Source: GW2011-AR1 sp964384965 (GTDB lineage Archaea; Nanobdellota; Nanobdellia; Pacearchaeales; GW2011-AR1). Taken from it: a DNA stretch of 64,000 nt. Positions 40,901-49,235 of this stretch are shown piece after piece. Location: NCBI GenBank assembly GCA_964384965.1, contig CAYLLR010000001.1, positions 1 to 64,000 on the forward strand, written 5' to 3'. A model generated the notes under the pieces. The model did no database searches. It was not told the DNA's origin and saw only the letters and a program-made list of their open reading frames with translations. The translations under genes were made by a program, and so were the position numbers. The first letter of the stretch is position 1. Every line of letters begins with the position of its first letter.

Positions 40901-41269
40901 TTAGTTTAATGCCTGCTTTACGGCTTCTAATGCAAGAAGCTCACATTTTATTCTGGTTGGAATTATTTTAATTCCTAAAATTTTATCCATGTCTTTTTTG
41001 GTTAACTTTTTTGCGTCTTTTATTTTCATTCCTTTAAGATTTTCTGTTAATAGTGATGCTGAAACTGTTGAGATTACGCACCCGTGCCCTTCAAATTTTG
41101 CATCTTTAATCTTTCCGTTCTTTATTTCTAATTCTATTTTTATTTCATCTCTGCATCCAATATTCTTCAATTTTTTTGAATGGGTCGCATTTTTTAATTT
41201 TCCAAAATTTGGTTTCTCAGAATAAATTTCTAATAATTCATCTTGATACATTGATTTTGTTTTCATCAT
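40901..41269 (-). CDS. sufU: SufU/IscU-like Fe-S scaffold or sulphur-relay protein
   Basis: The three conserved cysteines are present: IGCRDEI (about 38), HGCVISTVSASLL (about 63), and RIKCELLALEAVKQAL (near 110), together with the Asp next to the first Cys. This is the U-type fold. It accepts sulphur from a desulphurase and hands it to SufB, or builds the cluster itself. The start ATG at 41269 overlaps the sufB stop (TAATG), so translation is coupled. No cysteine desulphurase gene lies in the window. Confidence 0.85.
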   Translation of the reverse strand: MMKTKSMYQDELLEIYSEKPNFGKLKNATHSKKLKNIGCRDEIKIELEIKNGKIKDAKFEGHGCVISTVSASLLTENLKGMKIKDAKKLTKKDMDKILGIKIIPTRIKCELLALEAVKQALN

Positions 41270-42660
41270 TAACAAATAGAATTTTCTATTTCCAATTCTA
41301 TTAATTTGTTTAATTCAACGGCATATTCTAAGGGCAATTCTTTTATTATGGGGTTTATAAAACCAGATACAATCAATTTTGTGGCCTCTCTTTCCGGAAT
41401 TCCTCGGGACATGAGATAAAATAGCTGTTCTTCACCTATCTTTCCTATTGTGGCTTCGTGGGAAGCTTCAACTTTGTTTTCATGGATTTCCATCGAGGGA
41501 GTTGTAATTGCTTTACTTTTGTTATCTAACATTAATCCGTCACATCTCACATTTGATTTTGAATTTTTAGCCCCTTTTTTAATTTTGACCAATCCCCTAT
41601 AAGAACTCGTTCCTCCTCCCACACTAATTCCTTTTGAAATAATGCTTGAAGAAGTGTTTTCAGCAAGGTGGTAAACTTTACATCCTGTGTCTTGGTATTG
41701 GCCTTTTCCTGCATAAGCTATTCCCGTATAATCTGTTTTTGAATTTTTTCCTTTTAAAATACTACACGGATAAAGCATAGTTGTATGACTTCCTAAATTT
41801 CCATTTACCCATTCCATTATTCCATTTTCATGAACGATTGCTCTTTTTGTGTTTAAATTATAGGTGTTTTTTGACCAATTTTCAATACTTGAATATTTGA
41901 CTCTTGCTCCTTTTAGAACATATATTTCTACTCCTCCCGCATGAAGGGAATTTTCATCATATTGTGGTGCAGAACATCCTTCAATATAGTGTAATTCCGA
42001 GTTCTCGTCGGCAATTATAAGTGTGTGTTCAAACTGACCCCCTTTTTTTGAGTTCATCCGAAAGTATGCTTGAAGAGGAATCTTTACTTTTACATTTTTT
42101 GGGACATAAATAAAAGTGCCTCCACTCCAAACTGCACAATGCAATGCTGAAAATTTATGAAGATTTGGGGAAATGCATTTTGTCATAAAATATTTTTTAA
42201 AAAGTTTTTCATGCTTTTTTAGTGCAGTGTCACAATCCACAAAAATAATGCCTTTTTTTTCTAAATCTTTTTTTAGTTTATGGTAAATTGTTTCACTTTC
42301 GTATTGTGCTCCGACTCCTCCGAGAGATTTTTTTTCTGCTTCAGGAATTCCCAATTTATCAAAAGTTTCTTTTATTTCTTTTGGAACATCTTCCCACGAT
42401 TTTGAATTTTTGGCATTTGGTTTAAGGTAATAATGAATTTTATTTAAATCAAGTTCTTTTAAGTCGGGGCCCCAATCCGGAAAAGATTTTTTATTGAAGA
42501 TTTTAAGAGCGTTTAACCTTTTTTTCAACATCCATTTGGGTTCATTTTTGTCTTTTGAAATTTGTCTAACCAATTTTTCACTCAAACCTTCTGGACTTTT
42601 GTATTTTAAATCTTCTTTATTTGCTTTAAGAGAGTATTCTTTTAACTTAATTTTTGGCAT
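41269..42660 (-). CDS. sufB: Fe-S cluster assembly scaffold SufB
   Basis: The family core is clear: FDKLGIPEAEKKSLGGVGAQYESETIYHKL, VKIPLQAYFRMNSKKGGQFEHTLIIADENSELHYIEGCSAP, VNGNLGSHTTMLYPCSILKG and SHEATIGKIGEEQLFYLMSRGI. It is about 463 residues, full length. It scaffolds nascent clusters with SufC. ATG 42660 matches the leaderless start predicted from the TTTAAATAT box at 42682-42690; an ATG two codons upstream (42666) overlaps the operator. First gene of sufB-sufU-sufC. Confidence 0.94.
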   Translation of the reverse strand: MPKIKLKEYSLKANKEDLKYKSPEGLSEKLVRQISKDKNEPKWMLKKRLNALKIFNKKSFPDWGPDLKELDLNKIHYYLKPNAKNSKSWEDVPKEIKETFDKLGIPEAEKKSLGGVGAQYESETIYHKLKKDLEKKGIIFVDCDTALKKHEKLFKKYFMTKCISPNLHKFSALHCAVWSGGTFIYVPKNVKVKIPLQAYFRMNSKKGGQFEHTLIIADENSELHYIEGCSAPQYDENSLHAGGVEIYVLKGARVKYSSIENWSKNTYNLNTKRAIVHENGIMEWVNGNLGSHTTMLYPCSILKGKNSKTDYTGIAYAGKGQYQDTGCKVYHLAENTSSSIISKGISVGGGTSSYRGLVKIKKGAKNSKSNVRCDGLMLDNKSKAITTPSMEIHENKVEASHEATIGKIGEEQLFYLMSRGIPEREATKLIVSGFINPIIKELPLEYAVELNKLIELEIENSIC

Positions 42661-42689
42661 AAACATATGAAATTTGGTTCATATTTAAA
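42647..42689 (-). repeat. 43-bp direct repeat, copy 1 (sufB promoter, operator and first codons)
   Basis: Identical to 44104-44146. It includes the codons for MPKI, both start ATGs, the operator and most of the TATA box of sufB. Confidence 0.95.
42665..42684 (-). promoter_or_regulatory. Operator ATATGAA-N6-TTCATAT of the suf operon
   Basis: A perfect inverted repeat, 7-bp arms around ATTTGG. On the sufB strand it reads TTTAAATATGAA then N6 then TTCATAT, so the upstream arm merges with the TATA box and the rest covers the stretch down to the transcription start. A bound protein would block initiation, the usual place for an archaeal repressor. The same site occurs at 44122-44141 and 45327-45346. 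Confidence 0.75.
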
Positions 42690-42748
42690 GATTTGGGTTA
42701 GATTTAATTAATCGGAAACTTTAAATAAAATACCCTTCTATAAGAGGT

Positions 42749-43411
42749 ATGTGGTATTTGAAATTTAAATATAAGCATAGTGATTGTATTTATGCTCCAG
42801 AGTTGAAAAGGTTGAATTTGAATGGATTTTTTCATTATCTTGGAGAATACAAAAAAGGAAGGCACATTTATACTTCTTCAATACAACATTTAATTGGAGA
42901 TGAAAAGAATATTAAGAAGTATTTTAGATATCTGAAAAATCACAAAAAAATTGTTAATTATGAAATTTATGGAAATGTAATTATCACTCTGGCAAAACAT
43001 AAAAAAGAACTAAAAGTTTATGGACAGGTTTACAATCCTCTCTTTATTTATCCTTCTCCAGCTTATTTGAGTAAAGAGGGGTTTGAAATAATTGAAGTTG
43101 CTTCTTGGGATAGAAAAGAGATTGAAACCCTCGTTAATGGTATAGAAAAAACAAAAACAACAGAATATTTCAAAATACTTAGTTTTAAGAAAGGAAAAGT
43201 AGAAGATATTTACATTTCCAGACTTCTTCCAAAACTTCCAAAAAAACAGGAAGAAGCTTTGAGGTATGCATTTATAAAAGGATATTATAACTTTCCAAGA
43301 AAAATTAGTTTGGATCAATTATCAAAAATATTAAAAGTATCAAAATCCACTTTCAGAGAAAATTTACGAAAAGCTGAAGCCAAGATTATTCCAAAATTAA
43401 TTCTTGAGTAA
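42749..43411 (+). CDS. HTH_10 (bacterio-opsin activator-type) transcription regulator
   Basis: The N-terminal ~150 residues form a sensor-like domain (MWYLKFKYKHSDCIYAPELKR). The C-terminus has the HTH_10 signature: LPKKQEEALRYAFIKGYYNFPRKISLDQLSKILKVSKSTFRENLRKAEAKIIPKLI, read around GYYNFPRK and VSKSTFRENLRKAEAKI. It is divergent from sufB with an 88-bp spacer containing the ATATGAA-N6-TTCATAT site, making it a candidate regulator of suf. HTH_10 proteins are mostly activators; repression is not excluded. Confidence 0.85.
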   Translation: MWYLKFKYKHSDCIYAPELKRLNLNGFFHYLGEYKKGRHIYTSSIQHLIGDEKNIKKYFRYLKNHKKIVNYEIYGNVIITLAKHKKELKVYGQVYNPLFIYPSPAYLSKEGFEIIEVASWDRKEIETLVNGIEKTKTTEYFKILSFKKGKVEDIYISRLLPKLPKKQEEALRYAFIKGYYNFPRKISLDQLSKILKVSKSTFRENLRKAEAKIIPKLILE

Positions 43412-43503
43412 TTATTCAAGATACCCTTTTATATAAGGGTAAAAATTTAAGTTCTTTATTTTTATAATTCTATTGTGGTAAAAAACTATATTGGGAGCTA
43501 AAA

Positions 43504-43926
43504 ATGAAAAAAGAAATCAAAGTCAAAAAAGATGAAGTAATTGACATAAAAACAGCTGTAGGGGTTTGGAGAGAGATGGGATTAAATTTCGATCAAAGAG
43601 TTAATCTACTTGAAAAGGTTCTTGAGAAAATGATTCCAAGAATCGAAAAAGAAATTTCTGAGAAAGAACCAATTTATAATAATAATCTTGAAATTAGAAA
43701 AAAATTTTCTGATGATTATAAAATTCAGGATTTTATCCCTTTTTATTGGGGAATGCGCTTCCACAAAGAAAGAAATAAAAAAAAGCAAAAAGAAGATTGG
43801 TTTTTTTATAAAAAATCAAATGAAGAATTTCTTCCAAGGATGCTTGACAAGGTATATAATGCTTACCACTTTCTTAGTTTTTATGTTCCTTCAGTAATTG
43901 GAATTATGGAATATTTTAATAAGTAA
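43504..43926 (+). CDS. Helical protein of unknown function
   Basis: A 140-residue charged, helical protein (FDQRVNLLEKVLEKMIPRIEKEISEKE; FHKERNKKKQKEDWFFYKKS), with the hydrophobic end YNAYHFLSFYVPSVIGIMEYFNK. No motif is recognised. It lies 92 nt after the HTH_10 gene, inside the segment bracketed by the two 43-bp repeats. Confidence 0.55.
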   Translation: MKKEIKVKKDEVIDIKTAVGVWREMGLNFDQRVNLLEKVLEKMIPRIEKEISEKEPIYNNNLEIRKKFSDDYKIQDFIPFYWGMRFHKERNKKKQKEDWFFYKKSNEEFLPRMLDKVYNAYHFLSFYVPSVIGIMEYFNK

Positions 43927-43933
43927 TTTTTGA

Positions 43934-44086
43934 ATGCAAAAAATGAAACTTAATAATTTAAAAGGCAGATATCTATTAAATAAAGTAGTACTTTACTCTC
44001 TAATTCCTTCCTTAAATCTTTTTGGTGCACATAACTTAGCAAAAGAAGAATTTGAGTCTTTAGAAAATTTTGAAAAACTTATTTGA
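43934..44086 (+). CDS. Possible 50-residue small protein
   Basis: Opens with MQKMKLNNLKGRYLLNKVVLYSLI and ends FESLENFEKLI; a second in-frame ATG is at 43943. It begins seven bases after the previous stop, as in an operon. The amphipathic pattern is plausible, but no family is recognised and the short length leaves doubt. Confidence 0.35.
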   Translation: MQKMKLNNLKGRYLLNKVVLYSLIPSLNLFGAHNLAKEEFESLENFEKLI

Positions 44087-44103
44087 ATAAATCTTTTTCT
44101 AGT

Positions 44104-44146
44104 TTAATTTTTGGCATAAACATATGAAATTTGGTTCATATTTAAA
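44104..44146 (-). repeat. 43-bp direct repeat, copy 2 (orphan sufB promoter and start)
   Basis: Identical to 42647-42689. On the reverse strand it carries a TATA-like box, the operator, ATGTTTATG and the first codons MPKIK, then runs into non-suf sequence and stops after about 12 codons (MPKIKLEKDLFK) at 44081. It looks like the stub of a duplicated sufB start. Confidence 0.95.
44122..44141 (-). promoter_or_regulatory. Second copy of the ATATGAA-N6-TTCATAT operator
   Basis: Same 20 bases as at sufB, within the 43-bp repeat. It is downstream of the 44171-44632 gene and would control only the 12-codon stub on this strand; it could act as a decoy site. Confidence 0.6.
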
Positions 44147-44170
44147 TGTTGTGAGTTATTAAAAACAATT

Positions 44171-44632
44171 TTAAACATTATAAGTTTCCGAAAAAAAATC
44201 ATGTCCTATTTCAAAATTTTTTGTTATGGGAGTCATTGTTTCTAAAATGTCCTTTATATATTTTAGGGAATTGTCAAATTTTAATATATCTTGGATTTGG
44301 AGTTCTTCATTTTTTTTATAAAGATTAAAAGAAGGGTTATTTAAGTAAGGATTAACTCCTTGCAAGATAATTCTTGATAAACCTTTATAATTTCCATGAT
44401 ATTGTTTCCTAATTCCTCCATTAAAAAGATCCGATTCAGTTTTTGGGTCTCCAAATAATTCAGTTATATAAATAAAATCTTCCTTATTTGGTTCATCTAT
44501 TCTGAAATGAAAAAGGGGAGTATATTTTTCAAAATGCCCCACTATTTTTAATCTTGAAATTCCTTCTTCATGGAATCGATTACAAATTTCTTCAATAAAA
44601 TATTTTCTTATTTTAGGGGTTAATAAAGTCAT
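44171..44632 (-). CDS. Protein of unknown function
   Basis: 153 residues, mixed alpha/beta: IRKYFIEEICNRFHEEGISRLKIVGHFEKYTPLFHFRI and DILKFDNSLKYIKDILETMTPITKN. No metal site, signal peptide or membrane helix. It lies between the suf stub and the peroxiredoxin, on the same strand as both. No family is recognised. Confidence 0.55.
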   Translation of the reverse strand: MTLLTPKIRKYFIEEICNRFHEEGISRLKIVGHFEKYTPLFHFRIDEPNKEDFIYITELFGDPKTESDLFNGGIRKQYHGNYKGLSRIILQGVNPYLNNPSFNLYKKNEELQIQDILKFDNSLKYIKDILETMTPITKNFEIGHDFFSETYNV

Positions 44633-44714
44633 TATTTCGGAGAGATTATTAATTATATAAAGATTATTGTTTTGAAGTTTTTAGTATAAGAGGGGTTTGA
44701 ATAAGAGGGAAATA

Positions 44715-45308
44715 TCAAATCTTCCCAACTAAATTTAATCCGGGTTTAAGAGTTTTTTTCCCTGGTTTCCAATTTGCTGGACAAACTTCTCCGCCGTGTT
44801 CTTCTACAAATTTTGCGGCTTCAAGTTTTCTGAAGAGTTCATCAGCACTTCTTCCAATTGAATTGTCGTGGATTTCATAGGCCTTCAAAATTCCATTGGG
44901 GTCTATTAGGAACGTTCCTCTAAGGGCAACTCCTTCGCCCGGGATTAAAACCCTATATTTCGTAGAAATTTCGTGGGTTGGATCAGCCACCATGGGAAAT
45001 TTTATCTTTTTTATCGTCTCCGAATTATCGTGCCACGCTTTATGAACAAAAACCGTGTCCGTCGAAATACTTAAAACTTCAGCACCAATTTCTTTGAATT
45101 TTTCGTACTTTTCGGCCATTTCACCAAGTTCAGTTGGACAAACGAATGTAAAATCGGCAGGATAAAAAAATAGAATTACCCATTTTCCTTTGTAGTTTTC
45201 TAAAGAAATTTTTTTAATCTTTTCTTCATAGAATGCTTCAGCCATAAATTTTGGGGCTGGGCTATTTATTGCCAAGAAATTTTCTTTATGATTTGTTTTT
45301 TCATCCAT
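44715..45308 (-). CDS. 2-Cys peroxiredoxin (AhpC/Prx1 type)
   Basis: The peroxidatic site FFYPADFTFVCPTE (C57, counting from the start used) and the resolving EVCPANWKPGKK near the C-terminus are both present, with GTFLIDPNGILKAYEIHDNSIGRSADEL between. It reduces H2O2 and organic peroxides with thiol donors. ATG 45308 is chosen because a GAGG lies eight bases upstream and the TTTATATAT box at 45342-45350 puts the transcript start near 45320; the long frame from 45344 would start before it. The promoter carries the same operator as suf. Confidence 0.92.
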   Translation of the reverse strand: MDEKTNHKENFLAINSPAPKFMAEAFYEEKIKKISLENYKGKWVILFFYPADFTFVCPTELGEMAEKYEKFKEIGAEVLSISTDTVFVHKAWHDNSETIKKIKFPMVADPTHEISTKYRVLIPGEGVALRGTFLIDPNGILKAYEIHDNSIGRSADELFRKLEAAKFVEEHGGEVCPANWKPGKKTLKPGLNLVGKI

Positions 45309-45326
45309 TTTCATTTCCTCTTTCAA

Positions 45327-45346
45327 ATATGAAATATTTTTCATAT
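45327..45346 (-). promoter_or_regulatory. Operator ATATGAA-N6-TTCATAT of the peroxiredoxin gene
   Basis: Perfect 7-bp arms (8 bp if ATATGAAA/TTTCATAT are counted) around ATATTT. On the gene strand it reads TTTATATATGAA-N6-TTCATAT, so TATA box and operator are merged exactly as at sufB. Confidence 0.75.
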
Positions 45347-45532
45347 ATAAATCTTTTGGAAGATTTTATTTTCAAAAAATTAAACCGATTATTTCAAGAA
45401 ATGTTCTTTAATAAATGGAACTATTTTCAAAATAATTCCTTTAATTATCTTTCTGAGGCTTTGCGTATCTTTTAACTCCTCCCCAAAAATCTTTATAAAT
45501 CCCTTTCTCTTCATTGAAAAAAGGAAAAGAGG

Positions 45533-48154
45533 ATGAAAAATAAACAAATTTTTTTGCTGGCTTTGGTAATTTTTATTGTACCATTTGTTTCGGCTTCCTA
45601 TACTTTATTTAACCATACTCTTCAAGACCAATATTCTAAGGGTTCATTTATTTCCGGCAATCTTGATATTTCATTTCAAAATGAACCAATTAATTCCGTA
45701 TTTACCGACTCATTCCAAAATAAAGTGACTCTCCAAGACCTTATCATAAATTCAAAGGATTATTCTTATGTTTGTGAATATCCAAATTGTGAGTCGAAAT
45801 TTAAAGAGGTTAATCTCGCAAATCTTTTCTCGTTTAATTTGAATAAGGGGGAAGAAGCGTTTTATGGGATTGTTTTTGATCAAAATTTGACGAAGATAAA
45901 CTCAATGAGTTTTGATTTAGAAAGTGATGCAAAAGAATCACCTACAAGTCAAATTTCAGTTGATTTTTTAAATGACGGGGTTATAGATTTGGAAAATACT
46001 AAAGTTGGAAATAAAGTTTCAGAGAATAAAAATTTTGGTTGTTTTAATTCTTCAAAAAAACAAACAGAACTATTTCTTACTTCTACACCATATTGTCAAG
46101 AAGTTTTTCTTAATGAATCTCCGGGAGCCAGGATTGGGGCGTGGGTGAAGGAAGTTACGGCGAGTCCGGTAAACATATCGATGACTCTTTTTGATGGAAC
46201 GGGGGATTTGGTTGGGGGTTGTTTGCTTTCAAAAAATTATATAACAGGAGAAGGAAATGTAACTTTTTGTGATATTAATAAACCAATAAAAAATGAAAAT
46301 TATTATGTTTGCATCGGAGTTGACGGGGCGGGAGAAGGAAATTACAAAACGAGAGGGCATTCTCAGAAAAATAATTGTGGATTTCAAGGCACACCCATAA
46401 AATCACCAGTTTATTCATATCAAATAGGTGCTATTCAAAAATATTTTGGAAATGTTGGAACCCTAACTATTTCAAATGCCCTCCCAAATGGTAAAAATCT
46501 CTCCAAAATGGTTGAAGATTATATCTTTTCAAAATATGGGGGTTTGGATTGTTCATTGAATAAATGTTACATTCCAATAAGGATTATTTCGTCGATGAAT
46601 CAATCCATTCTACTAAAGAATTTGAATGTAAATTATGATTTTGTGGGAGGGTCCGTAGCAATTAATGAATTTTCTAAGTTTGAAGAAGATTCCTCTAAAA
46701 TTAACGCGTCACGAGGGAAACTTTCTTTTGGGCAATTTTTTAAGCTCCCGAATGAGGAAAAAAATTTGTCATATAAATTATATTATAAAGGGAAAAAACT
46801 TTTTAGCGAAAAAATTTCAATAAAAGATTTTAAAATAAATCTTTATCCGAAAAAGGTTGCAGTTAGTTTTCCCTCTAACTTTTTTTTATATCTTCCGAAA
46901 GAATTAAATCCCTCTGTTTATAAGTGGGATTTTGGAGATGGTCAATTTAAAATTACTTCCGAACCAAATGTAAAACATACTTATCTTTCTAAAGGGGATT
47001 TCACCCTTAAACTAATTATTTTAACAAAGGTGGGAAAAATTTCAAAAGTTTTTAACATTAAAGTCGGCTCGGCCAAGGAGATTTTGAAGTCAGAGATTGA
47101 GAAGAGAAAAAAAACTCTCAAAGAATTTGAAAAATTTGTTGCAAATTTGGATGATTTTGAGAAATCTCAAGTTGAAAAAGTAGTGGATCTCTTTCAACTA
47201 AGGAAAAATTTATCCCTAATTGAAGGTAGAGAAAAGATTGCAATTTCGGATGAAGATTATAATAAAATAATTTCTGAATTTTTGAGTTTGCGTTTTCCTT
47301 CTTATCTTCAAAATGTAAAAATTTCAAAATCTTTCATAAATCCTTTAAATAGTGAAATTAACCTTGAGCCTCTTAAGGCTTTGTCTAAAAGAAAATATAA
47401 TGACTCAAAGAAAACTTATGATTACATAAAATTTTGGAACCTTGAAAATTTAAATACTGATGTTGAGCAAAATAAAATTTTGATTGGGTGGGAAGATGGA
47501 AAAGAATCGGACATTCAAATTTTTGATTTGTCAATAATTCCTTCTAAGGGAATCAATGAAGATTATTACCTTTTTGTAAGAGATGTTGGAAATTTGGAGT
47601 TTAAAGACAATTCAAGGGTAAAAAAAGTAGAAGGGTATAAATATGTTAAATTGAACGATAGGAAAGAGAGTTTCACTTTTTCGGTGGAACAAAATTTTCC
47701 AATAGAAGATTATCTTTTTATTTCACCATCCAATATAACCATAGTGGATTTTCCAAAAGTTCAAGAAGCAAAATCAAAAACTTGGATAATTTATCTGGGA
47801 TTGATTGGGGTATTTTTAATTGGGCTTTTGATTTATTTGATGGTTCAAAGATGGTACAAACTAAAATATGAAAAGTACCTTTTCCCCGATAAAAATCAGT
47901 TGTACAATGCAATTATTTATATTAACAATTCAAGGAAGGGAGGTATGGAGGAAGAGGAAATAAGAAAAAATCTTATAAAAGTTGGATGGAAGAGAGAACA
48001 GGTTAGTTATCTTTTGAAAAAATATTCTGGAAAAAGGACCGGAATGGTAGACATATTCGGATTTTTTAAGAAAAAAGAGACTTTTTCGGACCCTCCAAAC
48101 CCAGGTAGAAATGTGGAGTTTAAAAGTTCTCAAGATACAAAATTTAATAAATAA
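45533..48154 (+). CDS. Large PKD-domain surface protein with cytoplasmic C-terminal domain
   Basis: Signal peptide (about 1-21, LVIFIVPFVSAS), then ~400 residues of beta-rich ectodomain with several Cys, a PKD domain (VYKWDFGDGQFKITSEPNVKHTYLSKGDFTLKLIILT, about 462-510), a coiled helical stretch (~515-590) and a second beta region. A transmembrane helix (WIIYLGLIGVFLIGLLIYLMV, about 744-766) leads into a cytoplasmic part with a small helical unit MEEEEIRKNLIKVGWKREQVSYLLKKY. TTTATAAA lies at 45492-45499. It may link the envelope to cytoplasmic partners; the function is unknown. Confidence 0.7.
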   Translation: MKNKQIFLLALVIFIVPFVSASYTLFNHTLQDQYSKGSFISGNLDISFQNEPINSVFTDSFQNKVTLQDLIINSKDYSYVCEYPNCESKFKEVNLANLFSFNLNKGEEAFYGIVFDQNLTKINSMSFDLESDAKESPTSQISVDFLNDGVIDLENTKVGNKVSENKNFGCFNSSKKQTELFLTSTPYCQEVFLNESPGARIGAWVKEVTASPVNISMTLFDGTGDLVGGCLLSKNYITGEGNVTFCDINKPIKNENYYVCIGVDGAGEGNYKTRGHSQKNNCGFQGTPIKSPVYSYQIGAIQKYFGNVGTLTISNALPNGKNLSKMVEDYIFSKYGGLDCSLNKCYIPIRIISSMNQSILLKNLNVNYDFVGGSVAINEFSKFEEDSSKINASRGKLSFGQFFKLPNEEKNLSYKLYYKGKKLFSEKISIKDFKINLYPKKVAVSFPSNFFLYLPKELNPSVYKWDFGDGQFKITSEPNVKHTYLSKGDFTLKLIILTKVGKISKVFNIKVGSAKEILKSEIEKRKKTLKEFEKFVANLDDFEKSQVEKVVDLFQLRKNLSLIEGREKIAISDEDYNKIISEFLSLRFPSYLQNVKISKSFINPLNSEINLEPLKALSKRKYNDSKKTYDYIKFWNLENLNTDVEQNKILIGWEDGKESDIQIFDLSIIPSKGINEDYYLFVRDVGNLEFKDNSRVKKVEGYKYVKLNDRKESFTFSVEQNFPIEDYLFISPSNITIVDFPKVQEAKSKTWIIYLGLIGVFLIGLLIYLMVQRWYKLKYEKYLFPDKNQLYNAIIYINNSRKGGMEEEEIRKNLIKVGWKREQVSYLLKKYSGKRTGMVDIFGFFKKKETFSDPPNPGRNVEFKSSQDTKFNK

Positions 48155-48172
48155 GAAAATATAAAGATTATA

Positions 48173-48817
48173 ATGGCAATAAAAAGAATGAAAAATTTTT
48201 TTAAAAAGGTTTTATCCGGAATTTTTAAGAGTAGGAAAGACATAAAACTTGGTTTTTATGGTCCCCCAAATGCAGGAAAAACAAGTCTTGCTAATAGAAT
48301 TTGTAAGGATTTTACTGGAGAAGAGATTGGTTCTGTTTCCAAAATTCCTCACGAGACAAGGAATGTACAATTCAAAGAGAAAGTAGAAATAAAATACAAA
48401 GGAAAGTCAATGACCTTTAAAATGATTGATACGCCGGGTATTACGACACGTATTGACTATGAAGATTTTCTTAAATACAAAGTCAAAAAGAAAGAAGCTA
48501 AATCGAGGGCAAAAGAAGCGACGCAGGGAATAATAGAGAGCATAAAATGGTTGGATGATATGGATGTGGTTGTAGTTGTTTTGGACGCGACGGAGAATCC
48601 TTATAATCAAGTAAATATTACAATCATTGGGAATCTTGTTGCGAGGAAAATACCGGTTTTAATTGTTGCAAATAAGTCTGATTTGAAAAAGGCAAGTGTA
48701 AAAAAAATAGAAGAGGCTTTTCCTGAGTATGTGGTGGTTGGAATGAGTGCAAAATACGGGACAAATTTGGAAGATTTTTATGAAGAAATATTTAAATTGG
48801 CAAAAAAATCAAAGTAA
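48173..48817 (+). CDS. Era-like GTP-binding protein of the OapB/OapC-linked group
   Basis: G1 GPPNAGKTSL (about 24-33), a switch region GSVSKIPHETRNVQF, G3 DTPG (about 84-87), G4 NKSD (about 163-166), G5 SAKYGTN. The ~30 residues after G3 form a helical insert (YKVKKKEAKSRAKEATQG). No KH domain follows, unlike bacterial Era. In archaea this GTPase is found with the DUF2073 (OapB/ArvB) gene, as here one base downstream. Its precise role is unknown; links to replication origins have been suggested for the group. Confidence 0.85.
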   Translation: MAIKRMKNFFKKVLSGIFKSRKDIKLGFYGPPNAGKTSLANRICKDFTGEEIGSVSKIPHETRNVQFKEKVEIKYKGKSMTFKMIDTPGITTRIDYEDFLKYKVKKKEAKSRAKEATQGIIESIKWLDDMDVVVVVLDATENPYNQVNITIIGNLVARKIPVLIVANKSDLKKASVKKIEEAFPEYVVVGMSAKYGTNLEDFYEEIFKLAKKSK

Positions 48818-48818
48818 A

Positions 48819-49229
48819 ATGGTAATTAAAAAAAGTCGAAGACAAAAAAAAATTCAAGGTTTTTCAATAAGGTTTATGCCTTATTCTGAGATAAGGCATT
48901 TAAATAGCATGGAGAGAATAAAAAAAATTTTAGATATAACCTTTAAGAATTATATTTTAATTTTGCAGGGGAGGTTAAGGCCAGAAGAGGAGACAAGGCT
49001 TATAGAGGACACAATGGCAATGATTGGTCACGTTAAGAATTTTAGGGGAATTGAGTTGGCAGTTATAAGTTCTGAGGAGAGGAAAGGGACGATGGATAGA
49101 TTAAAAACAAGAATAATAAAGAGTTTGTCCGGAGGGGATTTGGGGGCGATTACAATTATTGGTCCGGCGAGTGTAGTTAAAGAGATTAAAAGGGACCCAA
49201 AGAAGATTGAACTACTTTTAAACAAATAA
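48819..49229 (+). CDS. oapB: OapB/ArvB family protein (DUF2073)
   Basis: The family pattern is visible: IRFMPYSEIRHLNSMERIKKILD, ILILQGRLRPEEETRLIEDTMAMIG, FRGIELAVIS, and a C-terminal GGDLGAITIIGPASVVKEIKRDPKKIELLL. ATG 48819 follows the GTPase stop directly; the longer frame from 48747 overlaps the GTPase and is rejected. It is conserved with the GTPase and the zinc-ribbon OapC in archaea; the biochemical role is unknown. Confidence 0.82.
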   Translation: MVIKKSRRQKKIQGFSIRFMPYSEIRHLNSMERIKKILDITFKNYILILQGRLRPEEETRLIEDTMAMIGHVKNFRGIELAVISSEERKGTMDRLKTRIIKSLSGGDLGAITIIGPASVVKEIKRDPKKIELLLNK

Positions 49230-49235
49230 TTTTAA

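Noticed and set aside
44081..44122. 12-codon MPKIKLEKDLFK frame as a real gene
   Set aside because: It is the duplicated sufB start running into unrelated sequence; reported as a repeat instead.
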